Shown in pieces: positions 43,540 through 51,366 of a stretch of DNA of 64,000 nt. Below the pieces are notes generated by a model. That model ran no database searches. It worked only from the letters and a program-made list of their open reading frames with translations, and was not told the origin of the DNA. The stretch is from Planococcus rifietoensis (lineage in GTDB: Bacteria; Bacillota; Bacilli; Bacillales_A; Planococcaceae). The DNA lies in assembly GCF_001465795.2 (NCBI RefSeq), contig NZ_CP013659.2, forward strand, positions 496,001 through 560,000, in the 5' to 3' direction. Position numbers and translations under genes: made by a program. How positions within the stretch are numbered: the stretch's first letter is position 1; the number at the start of each line of letters is the position of its first letter.

Positions 43540-44934
43540 ATGTTTCATATTAAAGCGATTTTATCACCGGGTACAAAAGAAGCGGCGGCACTCGTCGCAC
43601 TGGTCGTCGCGATCATCAGCGTCAGCATCATCGGATTTGAAGCGGCTCCGCATGTGCCGATCTTACTGGCGATCTTGTTGCTGATGTGCTACGGATTGGC
43701 TAAAAAATTATCGTACCGCGAACTGGAGCGGGGCTTGATCGAAGGTGCGGGCGCAGGAATGGGCGCCGTGTTCTTGTTCTTCTTCATCGGCATCCTCATT
43801 AGCAGCTGGATGATGAGCGGGACGATCCCGACCTTGATCTATGCCGGGTTCAGCTTGGTGACGCCTGTGTTTTTCTTTGCGGTGGTCTTTGTGGTGACGG
43901 CGATCATCGGGCTGTCCATCGGCAGTTCCTTGACGACGGTGGCAACAGTAGGTGTGGCGTTGATCGGCATCGCCGGAGCGCTGGATTTGTCGCTGGCGAT
44001 CACGGCAGGCGCGATTGTCTCGGGCGCTTTTTTCGGGGACAAGATGTCGCCGTTATCGGATACAACCAACTTGGCTGCTTCCATTGTCGGCGTGGATCTC
44101 TTCGAGCACATCCGCAACATGGGATGGACGACGATTCCTGCTTTTATTCTGACGCTGATTTTCTTCGGTGTGCTATCGCCATCAGTTACCTTGGACCATA
44201 CAGAAGATATCGCCTTGTTCAAGGAAGGCTTGCTTGAGACGGGGTTGATCCATTGGTACGCCATGGCGCCGCTCGTCGTCTTAATTGCCTTGACGGTATT
44301 CAAAGTACCTGCGGTTTTGACTTTGGCTGCTAGTTCAGCGGTAGCGCTTGTTGTTTCCTTGTTCCACCAGAGCCTGCAAGCCTCGTCGATGCTTGGCATC
44401 CTGTTCGGCGGCTACGAATCATCGACCGGCATTGACGAAATCGATGCGCTGCTTTCACGCGGCGGCATGGAAAGCATGTTCTTCACCATCGCTTTAGTGC
44501 TGCTCGCCCTCAGCATGGGCGGATTGCTATTCAAACTCGGCATCATACAAAGTTTGCTGGCGAAAATCGAAAGCCTGCTGAAAAAAGTGTCTTCTGTCAT
44601 CGTCGCATCCGCCTTGACGGCGATCGGCACGAACATCCTCGTCGGGGAACAATACTTATCGATCCTGCTGACCGGTCAGGCATTCCAGGAACCGTATAAA
44701 CAAGTCGGATTGGCCGGAAAGAACTTGAGCCGCGTCATGGAAGATGCCGGGACGGTCGTCAATCCGCTCGTGCCGTGGAGTGTTTGCGGGATTTTCATCG
44801 CCTCGGTGTTGGGTGTTTCGACATTGGAGTATTTGCCGTTTGCATTCTTCTGCTTGCTATCGCCTCTTTTGACGGTGTTGCTTGGGGTGAGTGGGAAAAC
44901 CTTGACGTATATTGAAAAATCTCCTGTAAAGTGA
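43540..44934 (+). CDS. NhaC-type transporter under a tyrosine T-box
   Basis: 464-residue polytopic membrane protein of the NhaC Na+/H+ antiporter family. Characteristic segments are IGSSLTTVATVGVALIGIAGAL, GAFFGDKMSPLSDTTNLAAS, MSMGG-like ALSMGGLLFKLG and VNPLVPWSVCG. The T-box leader with a Tyr specifier indicates that expression rises on tyrosine starvation, which fits tyrosine uptake (proposed for T-box-controlled NhaC homologues in comparative studies) better than pH homeostasis. CAGGAGG lies nine bases before the ATG. Confidence 0.85.
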   Translation: MFHIKAILSPGTKEAAALVALVVAIISVSIIGFEAAPHVPILLAILLLMCYGLAKKLSYRELERGLIEGAGAGMGAVFLFFFIGILISSWMMSGTIPTLIYAGFSLVTPVFFFAVVFVVTAIIGLSIGSSLTTVATVGVALIGIAGALDLSLAITAGAIVSGAFFGDKMSPLSDTTNLAASIVGVDLFEHIRNMGWTTIPAFILTLIFFGVLSPSVTLDHTEDIALFKEGLLETGLIHWYAMAPLVVLIALTVFKVPAVLTLAASSAVALVVSLFHQSLQASSMLGILFGGYESSTGIDEIDALLSRGGMESMFFTIALVLLALSMGGLLFKLGIIQSLLAKIESLLKKVSSVIVASALTAIGTNILVGEQYLSILLTGQAFQEPYKQVGLAGKNLSRVMEDAGTVVNPLVPWSVCGIFIASVLGVSTLEYLPFAFFCLLSPLLTVLLGVSGKTLTYIEKSPVK

Positions 44935-44948
44935 ATAGTAAGCAAGCC

Positions 44949-44998
44949 AAAAGGGCTGTCGCCAAGATCATGAAGATGACTTGGCGACAGCCCTTTTT
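44949..44998. terminator. Bidirectional terminator
   Basis: A 17-base stem, AAAGGGCTGTCGCCAAG with its complement, sits between convergent genes and ends in T residues. Confidence 0.88.
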
Positions 44999-45006
44999 CT
45001 ATATTT

Positions 45007-45432
45007 CTACTGGTTAAGGATGCCCTTGCTAGCCTGGGAACCGGTTCTGAACTTTTTAAAAACGCCGTACAAGCCGAGTCCTATTTGGATGAAACTGAGG
45101 AAGAAAAAGAAGACGAGCGGCAAATACCAGTCACCCAGCAATACAATCGGCAGCGCCGCGCTTAGCGATAACAGGATTCCTAAACTAATAGTAGCGACGA
45201 AACATGTCCGCGCTTGCCTAGTGAATCCACAAACCGTTGCTACAGCGTTTCCGATTCCGAAGACAAGCATTCCATAAATAGCTAAAGCGGACCAACTAGT
45301 AAAAGGCATGACGCCGACCCACTCGGGCGGGAACTCCACGAACACCCCCATAACCGGCAGCATGGAAATGCCCATATAAAATGCGCCTAATGACATTGCT
45401 AAATTAAATGCAGCGACCAGTTTTGTCAGCAA
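45007..45432 (-). CDS. Membrane protein of unknown function
   Basis: 141 residues with about four membrane spans and short loops. Start is TTG at 45432, supported by AAAGGAGG eight bases upstream. One cysteine-containing stretch, VCGFTRQARTCF, sits between spans two and three. No family recognised. It is on the same strand as, and downstream of, the XRE/DUF2975 pair. Confidence 0.55.
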   Translation of the reverse strand: MLTKLVAAFNLAMSLGAFYMGISMLPVMGVFVEFPPEWVGVMPFTSWSALAIYGMLVFGIGNAVATVCGFTRQARTCFVATISLGILLSLSAALPIVLLGDWYLPLVFFFFLSFIQIGLGLYGVFKKFRTGSQASKGILNQ

Positions 45433-45512
45433 GATCTTTTCCTCCTTTGTGTTCGAAGAATGAGCGAGATGCTATGAAATTTACTGTTTCCAAGAAGTGA
45501 AGGAAGTTTGGA

Positions 45513-45722
45513 TTACTCTTCCTCCCGGTATTCCAATACGTCTCCAGGCTGGCAGTCGAGCACTTTGCAGATGGCTTCGAGTGTGGAGAAGCGGATCGCT
45601 TTCGCTTTGCCGTTTTTCAGGATGGACAAATTGGGCATGGTGACGCCGACTTTTTCGGATAGCTCGGTCATGCTCATTTTGCGCTTAGCAAGCATGACGT
45701 CGAGATTTATGATGATTGGCAT
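45513..45722 (-). CDS. XRE-family small regulator (YozG-like)
   Basis: 69-residue helix-turn-helix protein, almost only the DNA-binding domain: LDVMLAKRKMSMTELSEKVG, then TMPNLSILKNGKAKAI and the closing LDCQPGDVLEY. The YozG type is a stand-alone Cro/C1 domain that pairs with a DUF2975 membrane protein. It lies 9 bases after the stop of such a gene, so the two form an operon; it probably autoregulates through the AT-rich repeats at 46249-46300. Confidence 0.85.
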   Translation of the reverse strand: MPIIINLDVMLAKRKMSMTELSEKVGVTMPNLSILKNGKAKAIRFSTLEAICKVLDCQPGDVLEYREEE

Positions 45723-45731
45723 TAGATCACC

Positions 45732-46211
45732 TCAGACCGTAAGATCATTTTCTGATTTGATGTCGATGGCGTGCGTCAGCAGCTTCTGCAAAACCGCTGC
45801 AAAAACGGCGACGACAAAGGCAGCAAAGCCGATGCCAGCTCCCATCAAGATGAGGCCTGGCGCATCGTCGATTTCTGCGATCATGTAAAACAGCGGCATC
45901 GCGAGAAAATAGATGCCCGTGATCGCAAGGGCACAGAGCTTGATGTTTTTGATCGCCTTCACTGAGCGCACAGAAAAGGCGGTGTTGTCATCGATGAAAC
46001 TCAATAATTTAAACGTCTGGTACAGCGCCAGGAAATAAGCGACCGCGGTTGCGTAGAGCATGAAGATAAAGACGTACTGCAGAAATGCCAGCTGGTCCGG
46101 GCCGTCCTGGATGATGCTCGAAAGCGGCAGCACCACGAAGATGCATAACGCGATGACCGGCAGCGCCATGAGGAACAGCACCACTTTCAAAAACAAAGTC
46201 TCCCGTTTCAT
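45732..46211 (-). CDS. DUF2975 membrane protein
   Basis: 159-residue protein with four membrane spans, the usual DUF2975 layout: LKVVLFLMALPVIAL, then FIFMLYATAVAYFLALYQTFKLL, with the conserved IDDNTAFSVRSVKAIKNIK between spans two and three. ATG 46211 is chosen, with AGAGG nine bases upstream; the in-frame GTG nine bases earlier overlaps that site. Encoded with a YozG-like regulator, as commonly seen in Firmicutes. Function unknown; perhaps a membrane signal for the regulator. Confidence 0.82.
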   Translation of the reverse strand: MKRETLFLKVVLFLMALPVIALCIFVVLPLSSIIQDGPDQLAFLQYVFIFMLYATAVAYFLALYQTFKLLSFIDDNTAFSVRSVKAIKNIKLCALAITGIYFLAMPLFYMIAEIDDAPGLILMGAGIGFAAFVVAVFAAVLQKLLTHAIDIKSENDLTV

Positions 46212-46242
46212 AAAACACACCTCTTTGCTTGTTAATAATTAA

Positions 46243-46271
46243 AGTATAGCGATTTATTTATCGTTTATCAA
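46243..46271 (-). promoter_or_regulatory. Promoter and repeat-rich operator of the DUF2975/XRE operon
   Basis: On the minus strand TTGATA, a 17-base spacer and TATACT form a near-consensus promoter. Repeated TCG-containing elements (TCGCTAAACGA, AAACGATAAA, ATCGC) extend to about 46300 and may bind the small regulator. Confidence 0.65.
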
Positions 46272-46534
46272 TAAATAATTGTCGTTTAGCGATATTACAA
46301 TGATGAAAGGTAGAGGAGGAGATAAGCGCTAGTGAACCAAGCTCTATTGATTTGGCTCTCCATCTATAGTGTTTTTGAGGCAGGTAGACGCTAGGTGATT
46401 CTTTAGCGAAACCACGCTCTAGAGGATCTAAAAACAATTAAAAAAAGCGCAACCGATTTGAGCTGCTGCGCTTTTGAAAGTTTATGAATAGGCTAGTCAT
46501 TTCGGGAAATGGGATTGGCAATTTATGAATAAAC
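46272..46534. other. Intergenic region without a gene
   Basis: AT-rich repeats at its left edge belong to the DUF2975 promoter. A terminator-like stem, AAAAGCGCA with TGCGCTTTT, is at 46443-46475 and may end the BtuF-like gene or read-through. Nothing else is recognised. Confidence 0.4.
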
Positions 46535-47494
46535 TTATTCCATCAATTCTGGATAGACCGTTTCCGCAACCAACTGCACCGCTTCACCGATGCGGGGTCC
46601 AGGGCGGGAAGTGATGTCGGAATCGATGAAGTGCACTTCGTCGTTTTCGATTGCCTCTACGGCAGACCAGCTGTCGCGGGCTTCGATATCACCGACGGCA
46701 TCTTCCACGTAAGATACGGTCGTCAAGATGACTTCCGGGTCGCGGGTGATGACTTCTTCTTCAGAGATACTCGGCCATCCTTCAAGATCTTCAAAGGCAT
46801 TGGTTACTTGGGCGTGATCAAGGATTTCCTGCATGAATGTCGATTTGCCGGTTGTGTAGATTTCTGGAGACGGGCTGATTTCCACGTATACTTCTTTTTG
46901 CTCTTCGACCGCTGCAAGGCGTTCTTGGACATCTTTGATTTGCGTTTGGATGCCTTCGATCACTTCAGCACCTTTTTCTTCCTTGGCAAGAACAGAGGCG
47001 ATTTGTTCGATATCGCCGTATACTTCGTCGAATGAAGTGGCCGATTCGATAACGAATACCGGAATGTCGGCATCTTCAAGTTGGGAAAGGGCAGGCGGTG
47101 CCTCGCCGGTTGAATAAGCCAAAACGACATCCGGGTCGAGCTGGATGATTTTCTCGGCATTGAATTCCACGGAATCACTGACGCGCTCAATGTCCTGCGC
47201 CGCTTCCGGGTAGTTGTCATAGTCAGTAACACCGACCAATTGATCTCCGGCATCGAGTGCGAAGACGATTTCGGTGTTGCTCGGAATGAGCGATACGATC
47301 GTTTCAGGCGCTTGTTCGAATTCGAGTTCTTCGCCGCGATCATCGGTAACCGTGTACGGTGCGTCGCTTGCAGTTTCAGTTGAGGTTTCTTCAGGTGTTT
47401 CTTCTGTTGCCGGTGCTTCGGCAGTATTATCTTGGCAAGCGCCGAGTGTTAAAGCGAGTGGAATGCTGAGTAAGAGAAATGATTTGATTTTCAC
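46535..47494 (-). CDS. btuF: Cobalamin-type ABC substrate-binding lipoprotein
   Basis: 319-residue lipoprotein (lipobox LGAC, Cys20) with an acidic Thr/Glu linker and a BtuF/FecB-type binding fold (PETIVSLIPSNTEIVFALDAGDQLVG and later WPSISEEEVITRDPEVIL). GTG 47494 overlaps the stop of the adenosyltransferase gene. The upstream cobalamin riboswitch and co-transcribed adenosyltransferase make B12 or a corrinoid the likely ligand. No permease or ATPase is linked, so it must use one encoded elsewhere. Confidence 0.85.
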   Translation of the reverse strand: MKIKSFLLLSIPLALTLGACQDNTAEAPATEETPEETSTETASDAPYTVTDDRGEELEFEQAPETIVSLIPSNTEIVFALDAGDQLVGVTDYDNYPEAAQDIERVSDSVEFNAEKIIQLDPDVVLAYSTGEAPPALSQLEDADIPVFVIESATSFDEVYGDIEQIASVLAKEEKGAEVIEGIQTQIKDVQERLAAVEEQKEVYVEISPSPEIYTTGKSTFMQEILDHAQVTNAFEDLEGWPSISEEEVITRDPEVILTTVSYVEDAVGDIEARDSWSAVEAIENDEVHFIDSDITSRPGPRIGEAVQLVAETVYPELME

Positions 47495-48033
47495 GAGTGA
47501 GTCTCCTTTTTCTTCATGCGTTTTGTTGGATAGGACTTGCTGACGAACGGGATTTCCCGGGCGCCATGCTGTTTATTGGCGTAGACGGCCATCACGAAAA
47601 AGACATTGGCGAGCAGGTTGGCGTAGTCCATCAAATGCTCCGGCACTTCACGTTCAATCGTCACATGGTGCAAGGCGCGGACGGACTTTTTCGCTTCGCT
47701 GCGGCATACGTGGAGAATACAGGCACCGTGCGTTCCTTGCGGCAGGACGAACTGGTCGATTTCTTCCTTCACTTCCGCTACGTATCGATCGTACAAGCCA
47801 CTGAGATCGGCAAGGTCTTGTTCGGTAATGGCGAGTTTCCCGCGCACCGAGCCGTTCAAGTGGTAGACCATCGGCTGCAGGTAGCGCAAATCATCGATGA
47901 TTTGAGGGACATCGTTGACCGCGATGGCTTCGCCGATTCGCGTCGTCAAGGAATCGGTGCGAATCTCGAAATCGACCGTTGAAGCGCTTTCCCTCATGAA
48001 TGGGTAGCACAAATAGCGCATGTCTTTTTTCAT
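47491..48033 (-). CDS. Cob(I)alamin adenosyltransferase-like protein (PduO type)
   Basis: 180-residue helical protein that would make adenosylcobalamin from cob(I)alamin and ATP. FEIRTDSLTTRIGEAI near the N-terminus and CILHVCRSEAKKSVRALHHV, with the helix LMDYANLLANVFFVMAVYAN, fit the PduO/Cob_adeno_trans family, though the N-terminal Thr-Gly-ATP loop of canonical PduO is not obvious. ATG 48033 has GGAGG seven bases upstream. Position after a cobalamin riboswitch supports the call. Confidence 0.75.
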   Translation of the reverse strand: MKKDMRYLCYPFMRESASTVDFEIRTDSLTTRIGEAIAVNDVPQIIDDLRYLQPMVYHLNGSVRGKLAITEQDLADLSGLYDRYVAEVKEEIDQFVLPQGTHGACILHVCRSEAKKSVRALHHVTIEREVPEHLMDYANLLANVFFVMAVYANKQHGAREIPFVSKSYPTKRMKKKETHS

Positions 48034-48094
48034 CTGTTCACCTCCAAAATAGTGTCCGTAAATATCAGCAGACGTATCGCTTTCTAAAAGAGAC

Positions 48095-48126
48095 AAAAAA
48101 AGCCACTCTCAACGAAGAGAGTGGCA
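48095..48126 (-). terminator. Riboswitch expression-platform terminator
   Basis: On the minus strand GCCACTCTC, TTCGTT loop, GAGAGTGGC and a T run. It lies between the cobalamin aptamer and the adenosyltransferase start. Confidence 0.85.
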
Positions 48127-48211
48127 CGATTGCGAATATCCAGCACAAAGCTGTCCATAGGAAAAAGTTGCCGTAGATCCTCTTATCTTCCGAAGAGCAA
48201 AAATACGTTCA

Positions 48212-48366
48212 GAAAAAGGTAGGTCTCCTGGCTTGTGCATCGATTTACTCTAAGGCCTTCCCGGGTCTCCCCAGTGGCATCTCTTATTTCATACGCACTT
48301 ACAGTTGCGGAAACAGCTCCGGATTTTCACCGGATTCCCTGTTACGCTGACGAATCAGCACCTTTT
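48212..48366 (-). promoter_or_regulatory. Cobalamin riboswitch
   Basis: Read on the minus strand, it has the leading GGTGCTGATTCGTCAGC, the core AACAGGGAATCCGGTGAAA, GCCACTGGG, and the B12 box AAGCCAGGAGACCT (48221-48234). Order and conserved elements are those of the AdoCbl riboswitch. High B12 would favour the terminator at 48095-48126. Confidence 0.93.
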
Positions 48367-48379
48367 CCCTGCATGATTA

Positions 48380-48571
48380 TTTACTTAGTTTCAGTGTAGC
48401 ACTTTTGTTTTGAGTTTAGGAGAGGGGAATGAAATTGTTTGGAGCTTAAGTAGAAAGGAGAGAAGGGGGCTTAAGAGCTTTTGTGAGTTGGGCATATTGG
48501 TAAACAAAAAGGGTAATTGAACAATAGTATGGAGAGTAGGTATTTTTTGTATAACCTTAAGGAGGGGAACT
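48380..48571. other. Intergenic stretch before the DUF6487 gene
   Basis: AT-rich, no gene recognised. It presumably holds the divergent promoters of the riboswitch transcript and of the zinc-ribbon gene. Confidence 0.4.
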
Positions 48572-48820
48572 ATGGAAAATCACAATGGCCTGACATGTCC
48601 ATTTTGCCAATCGGAAATGAAAAAAGGATTTATCCAGAGTGGCACAAGACTCGCATGGGTGCCAAAAGTATCCAAACTGAGTGCTGAACCGAGCCTGACT
48701 AAAGGTTCTGTGTTGTTATCGGAACAAAGCCGTTTTTCCATCAACCATGTCGATGCTTTTCTGTGTGAATCTTGCAACAAGGTCATCATTGATTATGAAA
48801 GCAACGAACAAGAACAATAA
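48572..48820 (+). CDS. DUF6487-type zinc-ribbon protein
   Basis: 82-residue protein. CPFCQSEMKKGFIQSGTRLAW at the start and CESCNKVIIDYES at the end place four cysteines as two CxxC knuckles, with the F-I-Q/W strand typical of DUF6487 (formerly PF20097). AAGGAGGGGAAC precedes the ATG. No catalytic motif. Function unknown. A terminator shared with the convergent bacteriocin-like gene follows. Confidence 0.75.
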   Translation: MENHNGLTCPFCQSEMKKGFIQSGTRLAWVPKVSKLSAEPSLTKGSVLLSEQSRFSINHVDAFLCESCNKVIIDYESNEQEQ

Positions 48821-48867
48821 CATTTCTTCACTTGAGAAAAACGGCAATTTAGATTTTCTATCAAAAA

Positions 48868-48898
48868 AAAAAGAGTAGCGACGTCGCTGCTCTTTTTT
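48868..48898. terminator. Bidirectional terminator
   Basis: AAAGAGTAGCGA pairs with TCGCTGCTCTTT, with A and T runs on both sides. Confidence 0.82.
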
Positions 48899-48926
48899 GC
48901 TTTGAATAAATGAAGTATTCAAGTCA

Positions 48927-49712
48927 TTAATTGCAGATTTGATCAGTAGCGGCTGTGCAGCCAACACTTCCTACAAGCGCACATATCGCAGCAAGGCCAA
49001 GACCGCCAAGGCCTGTTGTGATTCCTAATGCGCCAGCAAGAGCGTAACACGCCACACCGCCGCCCGTTCCGCAAAGAGCACCTACTGCATATTCACAAAA
49101 AGAAGCATACGCAACAAACTCGTTGCCATTTTCACTGGCATTTTGACTAGCGCCTTTAATGTTCTTTTCGGCATTGGCCACAAAATCTTCATGGCTTACT
49201 TCTAAACCATCTTGATCCAACAGGCCTCCTTCATTATCGACCGTTACGTTGTAAACTTCAGTTTGTTTTCCGTCTAGGTTAAAGACTGCCTGGATATTGA
49301 TGTTGTCGCCATCCATTTGTTTAGCAAAGAGGGCTTGGTCTGTGATGACATCACGGTTTGCCACATCATACGTGAATTGCACATAAGCAAGATTCTCGCT
49401 TTGTTTGGCAAGCTCATCGAAGATAAATTCGACATATGCGATATCGCCTTTAGGACCTGGGACTGTGTTGATGATGATGTTATCAGTCGAGATGGCATTG
49501 ATTTTACTGATCTTTTTATAAACTTGGTATTCATCCGTTTTTTTCAAGGTATTTCTGATTTGATTAAATTCCTTTTGACTAACATTCGAGGTCCCTTTTT
49601 CAAACATCGGGCCTTCAGCTTGAGCAGCGCCTACAGAACTGAATGCTGATGAAACCAAAAGAATGGCCACTGCTACTAACATGAAGACTTTCTCAAAAGA
49701 TTTAATCGACAT
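48927..49712 (-). CDS. Secreted halocin C8-like bacteriocin precursor candidate
   Basis: 261-residue exported protein. Signal peptide about 1-32 (cleavage after GAAQA). Residues about 35-200 form a charged prodomain. The C-terminal 56 residues are glycine-rich, hydrophobic and hold all six cysteines, at 206, 214, 222, 244, 252 and 260, so the pattern is C-x7-C-x7-C-x21-C-x7-C-x7-C, symmetric about residue 233. The string CEYAVGALC...LGIT...GL..G is like the mature part of halocin C8 (CKYAAGQVC...LGIT...GL). AGGAGG overlaps the end of the small membrane gene upstream. Activity and processing site are inferred; the cysteine array is seen directly. Confidence 0.7.
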   Translation of the reverse strand: MSIKSFEKVFMLVAVAILLVSSAFSSVGAAQAEGPMFEKGTSNVSQKEFNQIRNTLKKTDEYQVYKKISKINAISTDNIIINTVPGPKGDIAYVEFIFDELAKQSENLAYVQFTYDVANRDVITDQALFAKQMDGDNINIQAVFNLDGKQTEVYNVTVDNEGGLLDQDGLEVSHEDFVANAEKNIKGASQNASENGNEFVAYASFCEYAVGALCGTGGGVACYALAGALGITTGLGGLGLAAICALVGSVGCTAATDQICN

Positions 49713-49726
49713 AGTTAACTTGCCTC

Positions 49727-49825
49727 CTAATTTTTTCTTTTTTGTGATACAAGCATGAAAGAAACAACCAAGGCGAAAATAAACAGAAACAACACAATCC
49801 CTAATTCCAAATTCGAATCAAACAT
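49727..49825 (-). CDS. 32-residue membrane peptide, candidate immunity peptide
   Basis: A frame too short for usual gene calling. MFDSNLELGIVLFLFIFALV plus a basic end SQKRKN gives one membrane span (about 8-26) and a positively charged C-terminus, so the tail would be cytoplasmic. GGAGGGGAGGCAC lies directly before the ATG. It ends 14 bases before the bacteriocin-like gene, whose ribosome site overlaps its stop, so they are one operon. Immunity or export help is inferred from this coupling. Confidence 0.65.
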   Translation of the reverse strand: MFDSNLELGIVLFLFIFALVVSFMLVSQKRKN

Positions 49826-50013
49826 GTGCCTCCCCTCCTTCTTAAATGAGTCTTTACTATAATTTCCAATTATTTGACTTTTAAACATATTTTTAGAAAA
49901 TTAAAAATATTTTTGAAAAATAAATAGCCATAAAGCATTCCGAGTGAGAACGTGCTCCCCTTTTTCTTGCCAACATTATTGATAAAGGGGCAGCAGAAGC
50001 AGTATGTCATTTA

Positions 50014-50040
50014 TTGATTAATAAACGCACGTGCTATAAT
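50014..50040 (+). promoter_or_regulatory. Promoter of ferritin gene
   Basis: A consensus TATAAT is at 50035-50040. The -35 element is weak (TTGATT at 15 bases, or TATTGA at 17). Confidence 0.4.
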
Positions 50041-50071
50041 GACGCTAAACAAGATAGAGGAGGAGTTCAAT

Positions 50072-50569
50072 ATGTTACCAACAAATTTGACAGAAGCGTT
50101 AAACGCTCAATTCAATAACGAAATTCAAGCAGCACATGCGTACACAGCGATGGCGTCATACTTTTCAGGAAAAGGATATCACGGCTTTGCCAACTTCTAT
50201 TTGATCCAATCAAGAGAAGAACATGTCCACGCGATGAAATTCTATCAATACTTGGTGACGATGGATGAACAACCTGTACTCCAGGCGTTGACAGAGCCGA
50301 GAAACCAATATGCAAATGCCCTGGATGTCGTGGAAGCGTCACTTGCACAGGAAAAGTCAGTGACGGCAAACATATATAAATTAGTAAGCTTGGCCGATGA
50401 ACTGCAGGAACATGCTACGCTTTCATTTTTGGATTGGTTCATTGAAGAACAGATGGAAGAAGAAAAAATGTTCCGGGACATGATCATTCGCATAAAAGGC
50501 ATCGAAGAAGGCGGCGAGTATTTCCTGAAAATGGACGACGAGTTTGCTGCAAGAAAACTGGAAGAATAA
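50072..50569 (+). CDS. ftnA: Ferritin
   Basis: 165-residue non-haem ferritin, a four-helix bundle that oxidises Fe2+ and stores iron as a 24-mer shell. Ferroxidase-type ligands are visible: Glu17 (NNEIQAAH), Glu50 and His53 (REEHVHAM), then EEQMEEEKMFRDMI in the fourth helix. ATG 50072 has GAGGAGG ten bases upstream; an earlier in-frame ATG at 50039 falls on the -10 element. A terminator with a near-copy 3.1 kb downstream follows. Confidence 0.9.
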   Translation: MLPTNLTEALNAQFNNEIQAAHAYTAMASYFSGKGYHGFANFYLIQSREEHVHAMKFYQYLVTMDEQPVLQALTEPRNQYANALDVVEASLAQEKSVTANIYKLVSLADELQEHATLSFLDWFIEEQMEEEKMFRDMIIRIKGIEEGGEYFLKMDDEFAARKLEE

Positions 50570-50582
50570 TAGGATAGAAAAC

Positions 50583-50625
50583 AAACAGCACACGGCTTAG
50601 CGTGTGCTGTTTTTATGTGAATTGT
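50583..50625 (+). terminator. Ferritin terminator, copy 1 of a duplicated hairpin
   Basis: AACAGCACACG, GCTTAG loop, CGTGTGCTGTT, T run, then TATG. A near-identical hairpin is at 53719-53761. Confidence 0.85.
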
Positions 50626-50922
50626 GAAGTACTCTAATTATCGTTCAGTTTTTTTTGGAGCTTCAGAACAATTCGTGTGATCGGGCTATTTTTTGTTTTC
50701 ATCAAAAGTGCTTGTTTATAATAGATCTCCAACACATTATTCACTATGCTGATCGAATTATCCCAAGTCGTTTTTAGATAGGTATTAAGAATAAAGGAAT
50801 TTATATAAGTTGCAGATTATAAAAAGATGAGAATCCTAATACCTAAATTTTAAAAGTATAATCATGTTAAATGATATAATTAAATGTAAGAAAATAGTTT
50901 TATAAGAGGAGTTTATTTAAGG
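50626..50922. other. AT-rich leader of prepilin operon
   Basis: No gene. Two TATAAT hexamers (50857-50862 and 50875-50880) sit before the prepilin operon, either of which could be its -10. Confidence 0.4.
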
Positions 50923-51366
50923 ATGGATAACGAGAAAGGTTTTACTTTAATTGAAGTAGTTGCATCAATTGTCATACTCACACTGTTGCTTACTTCCTTT
51001 CTTTCTCTCTTAATGGTCGCTGCAAAGTCGACCCAAGTATCGAAAGAAATCATAGACTATACGCTTGTTGCACAGACGGAGGTAGAGACGGTCTATCAGG
51101 CGGCGCAAAAAGCTCTGAAATCCAATCATCAAACCATTTTAGTCGACGACTTAGAGTATCGTCTTAGTTTAGACCAAGGCAGTCGGGTAATTTATGAAAA
51201 GACTACAGAGCAAGCCTTTATCCAATTAACCCTTTCAGATTACGAAGACAATAGCGTGCTCAATGAAACGCTCAGCGGACTGAAGGTCGAAGTATTGTCT
51301 TTAGAAGATTCGAGTGAAGGCGCACAAATTGAGTCGATTATTGAATGGGGTAAAAATCATGAGTAA
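50923..51366 (+). CDS. Type IV prepilin-like protein 1
   Basis: 147-residue prepilin. The type III signal is short: EKG at 4-6 with cleavage before Phe7, then the mature start FTLIEVVASIVIL with Glu at position 5, and the hydrophobic helix (7-30). The rest is a soluble body with several beta-type strands. AAGAGGAG lies upstream of the ATG. It overlaps the next prepilin. These resemble competence or type II secretion pseudopilins, yet no ATPase, platform protein or prepilin peptidase is present here. Confidence 0.85.
   Translation: MDNEKGFTLIEVVASIVILTLLLTSFLSLLMVAAKSTQVSKEIIDYTLVAQTEVETVYQAAQKALKSNHQTILVDDLEYRLSLDQGSRVIYEKTTEQAFIQLTLSDYEDNSVLNETLSGLKVEVLSLEDSSEGAQIESIIEWGKNHE

Noticed and set aside
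50011..50026. Possible PerR or Fur box before ferritin
   Set aside because: The AT-rich stretch TTTATTGATTAATAAA is palindromic, but it matches the PerR consensus poorly.
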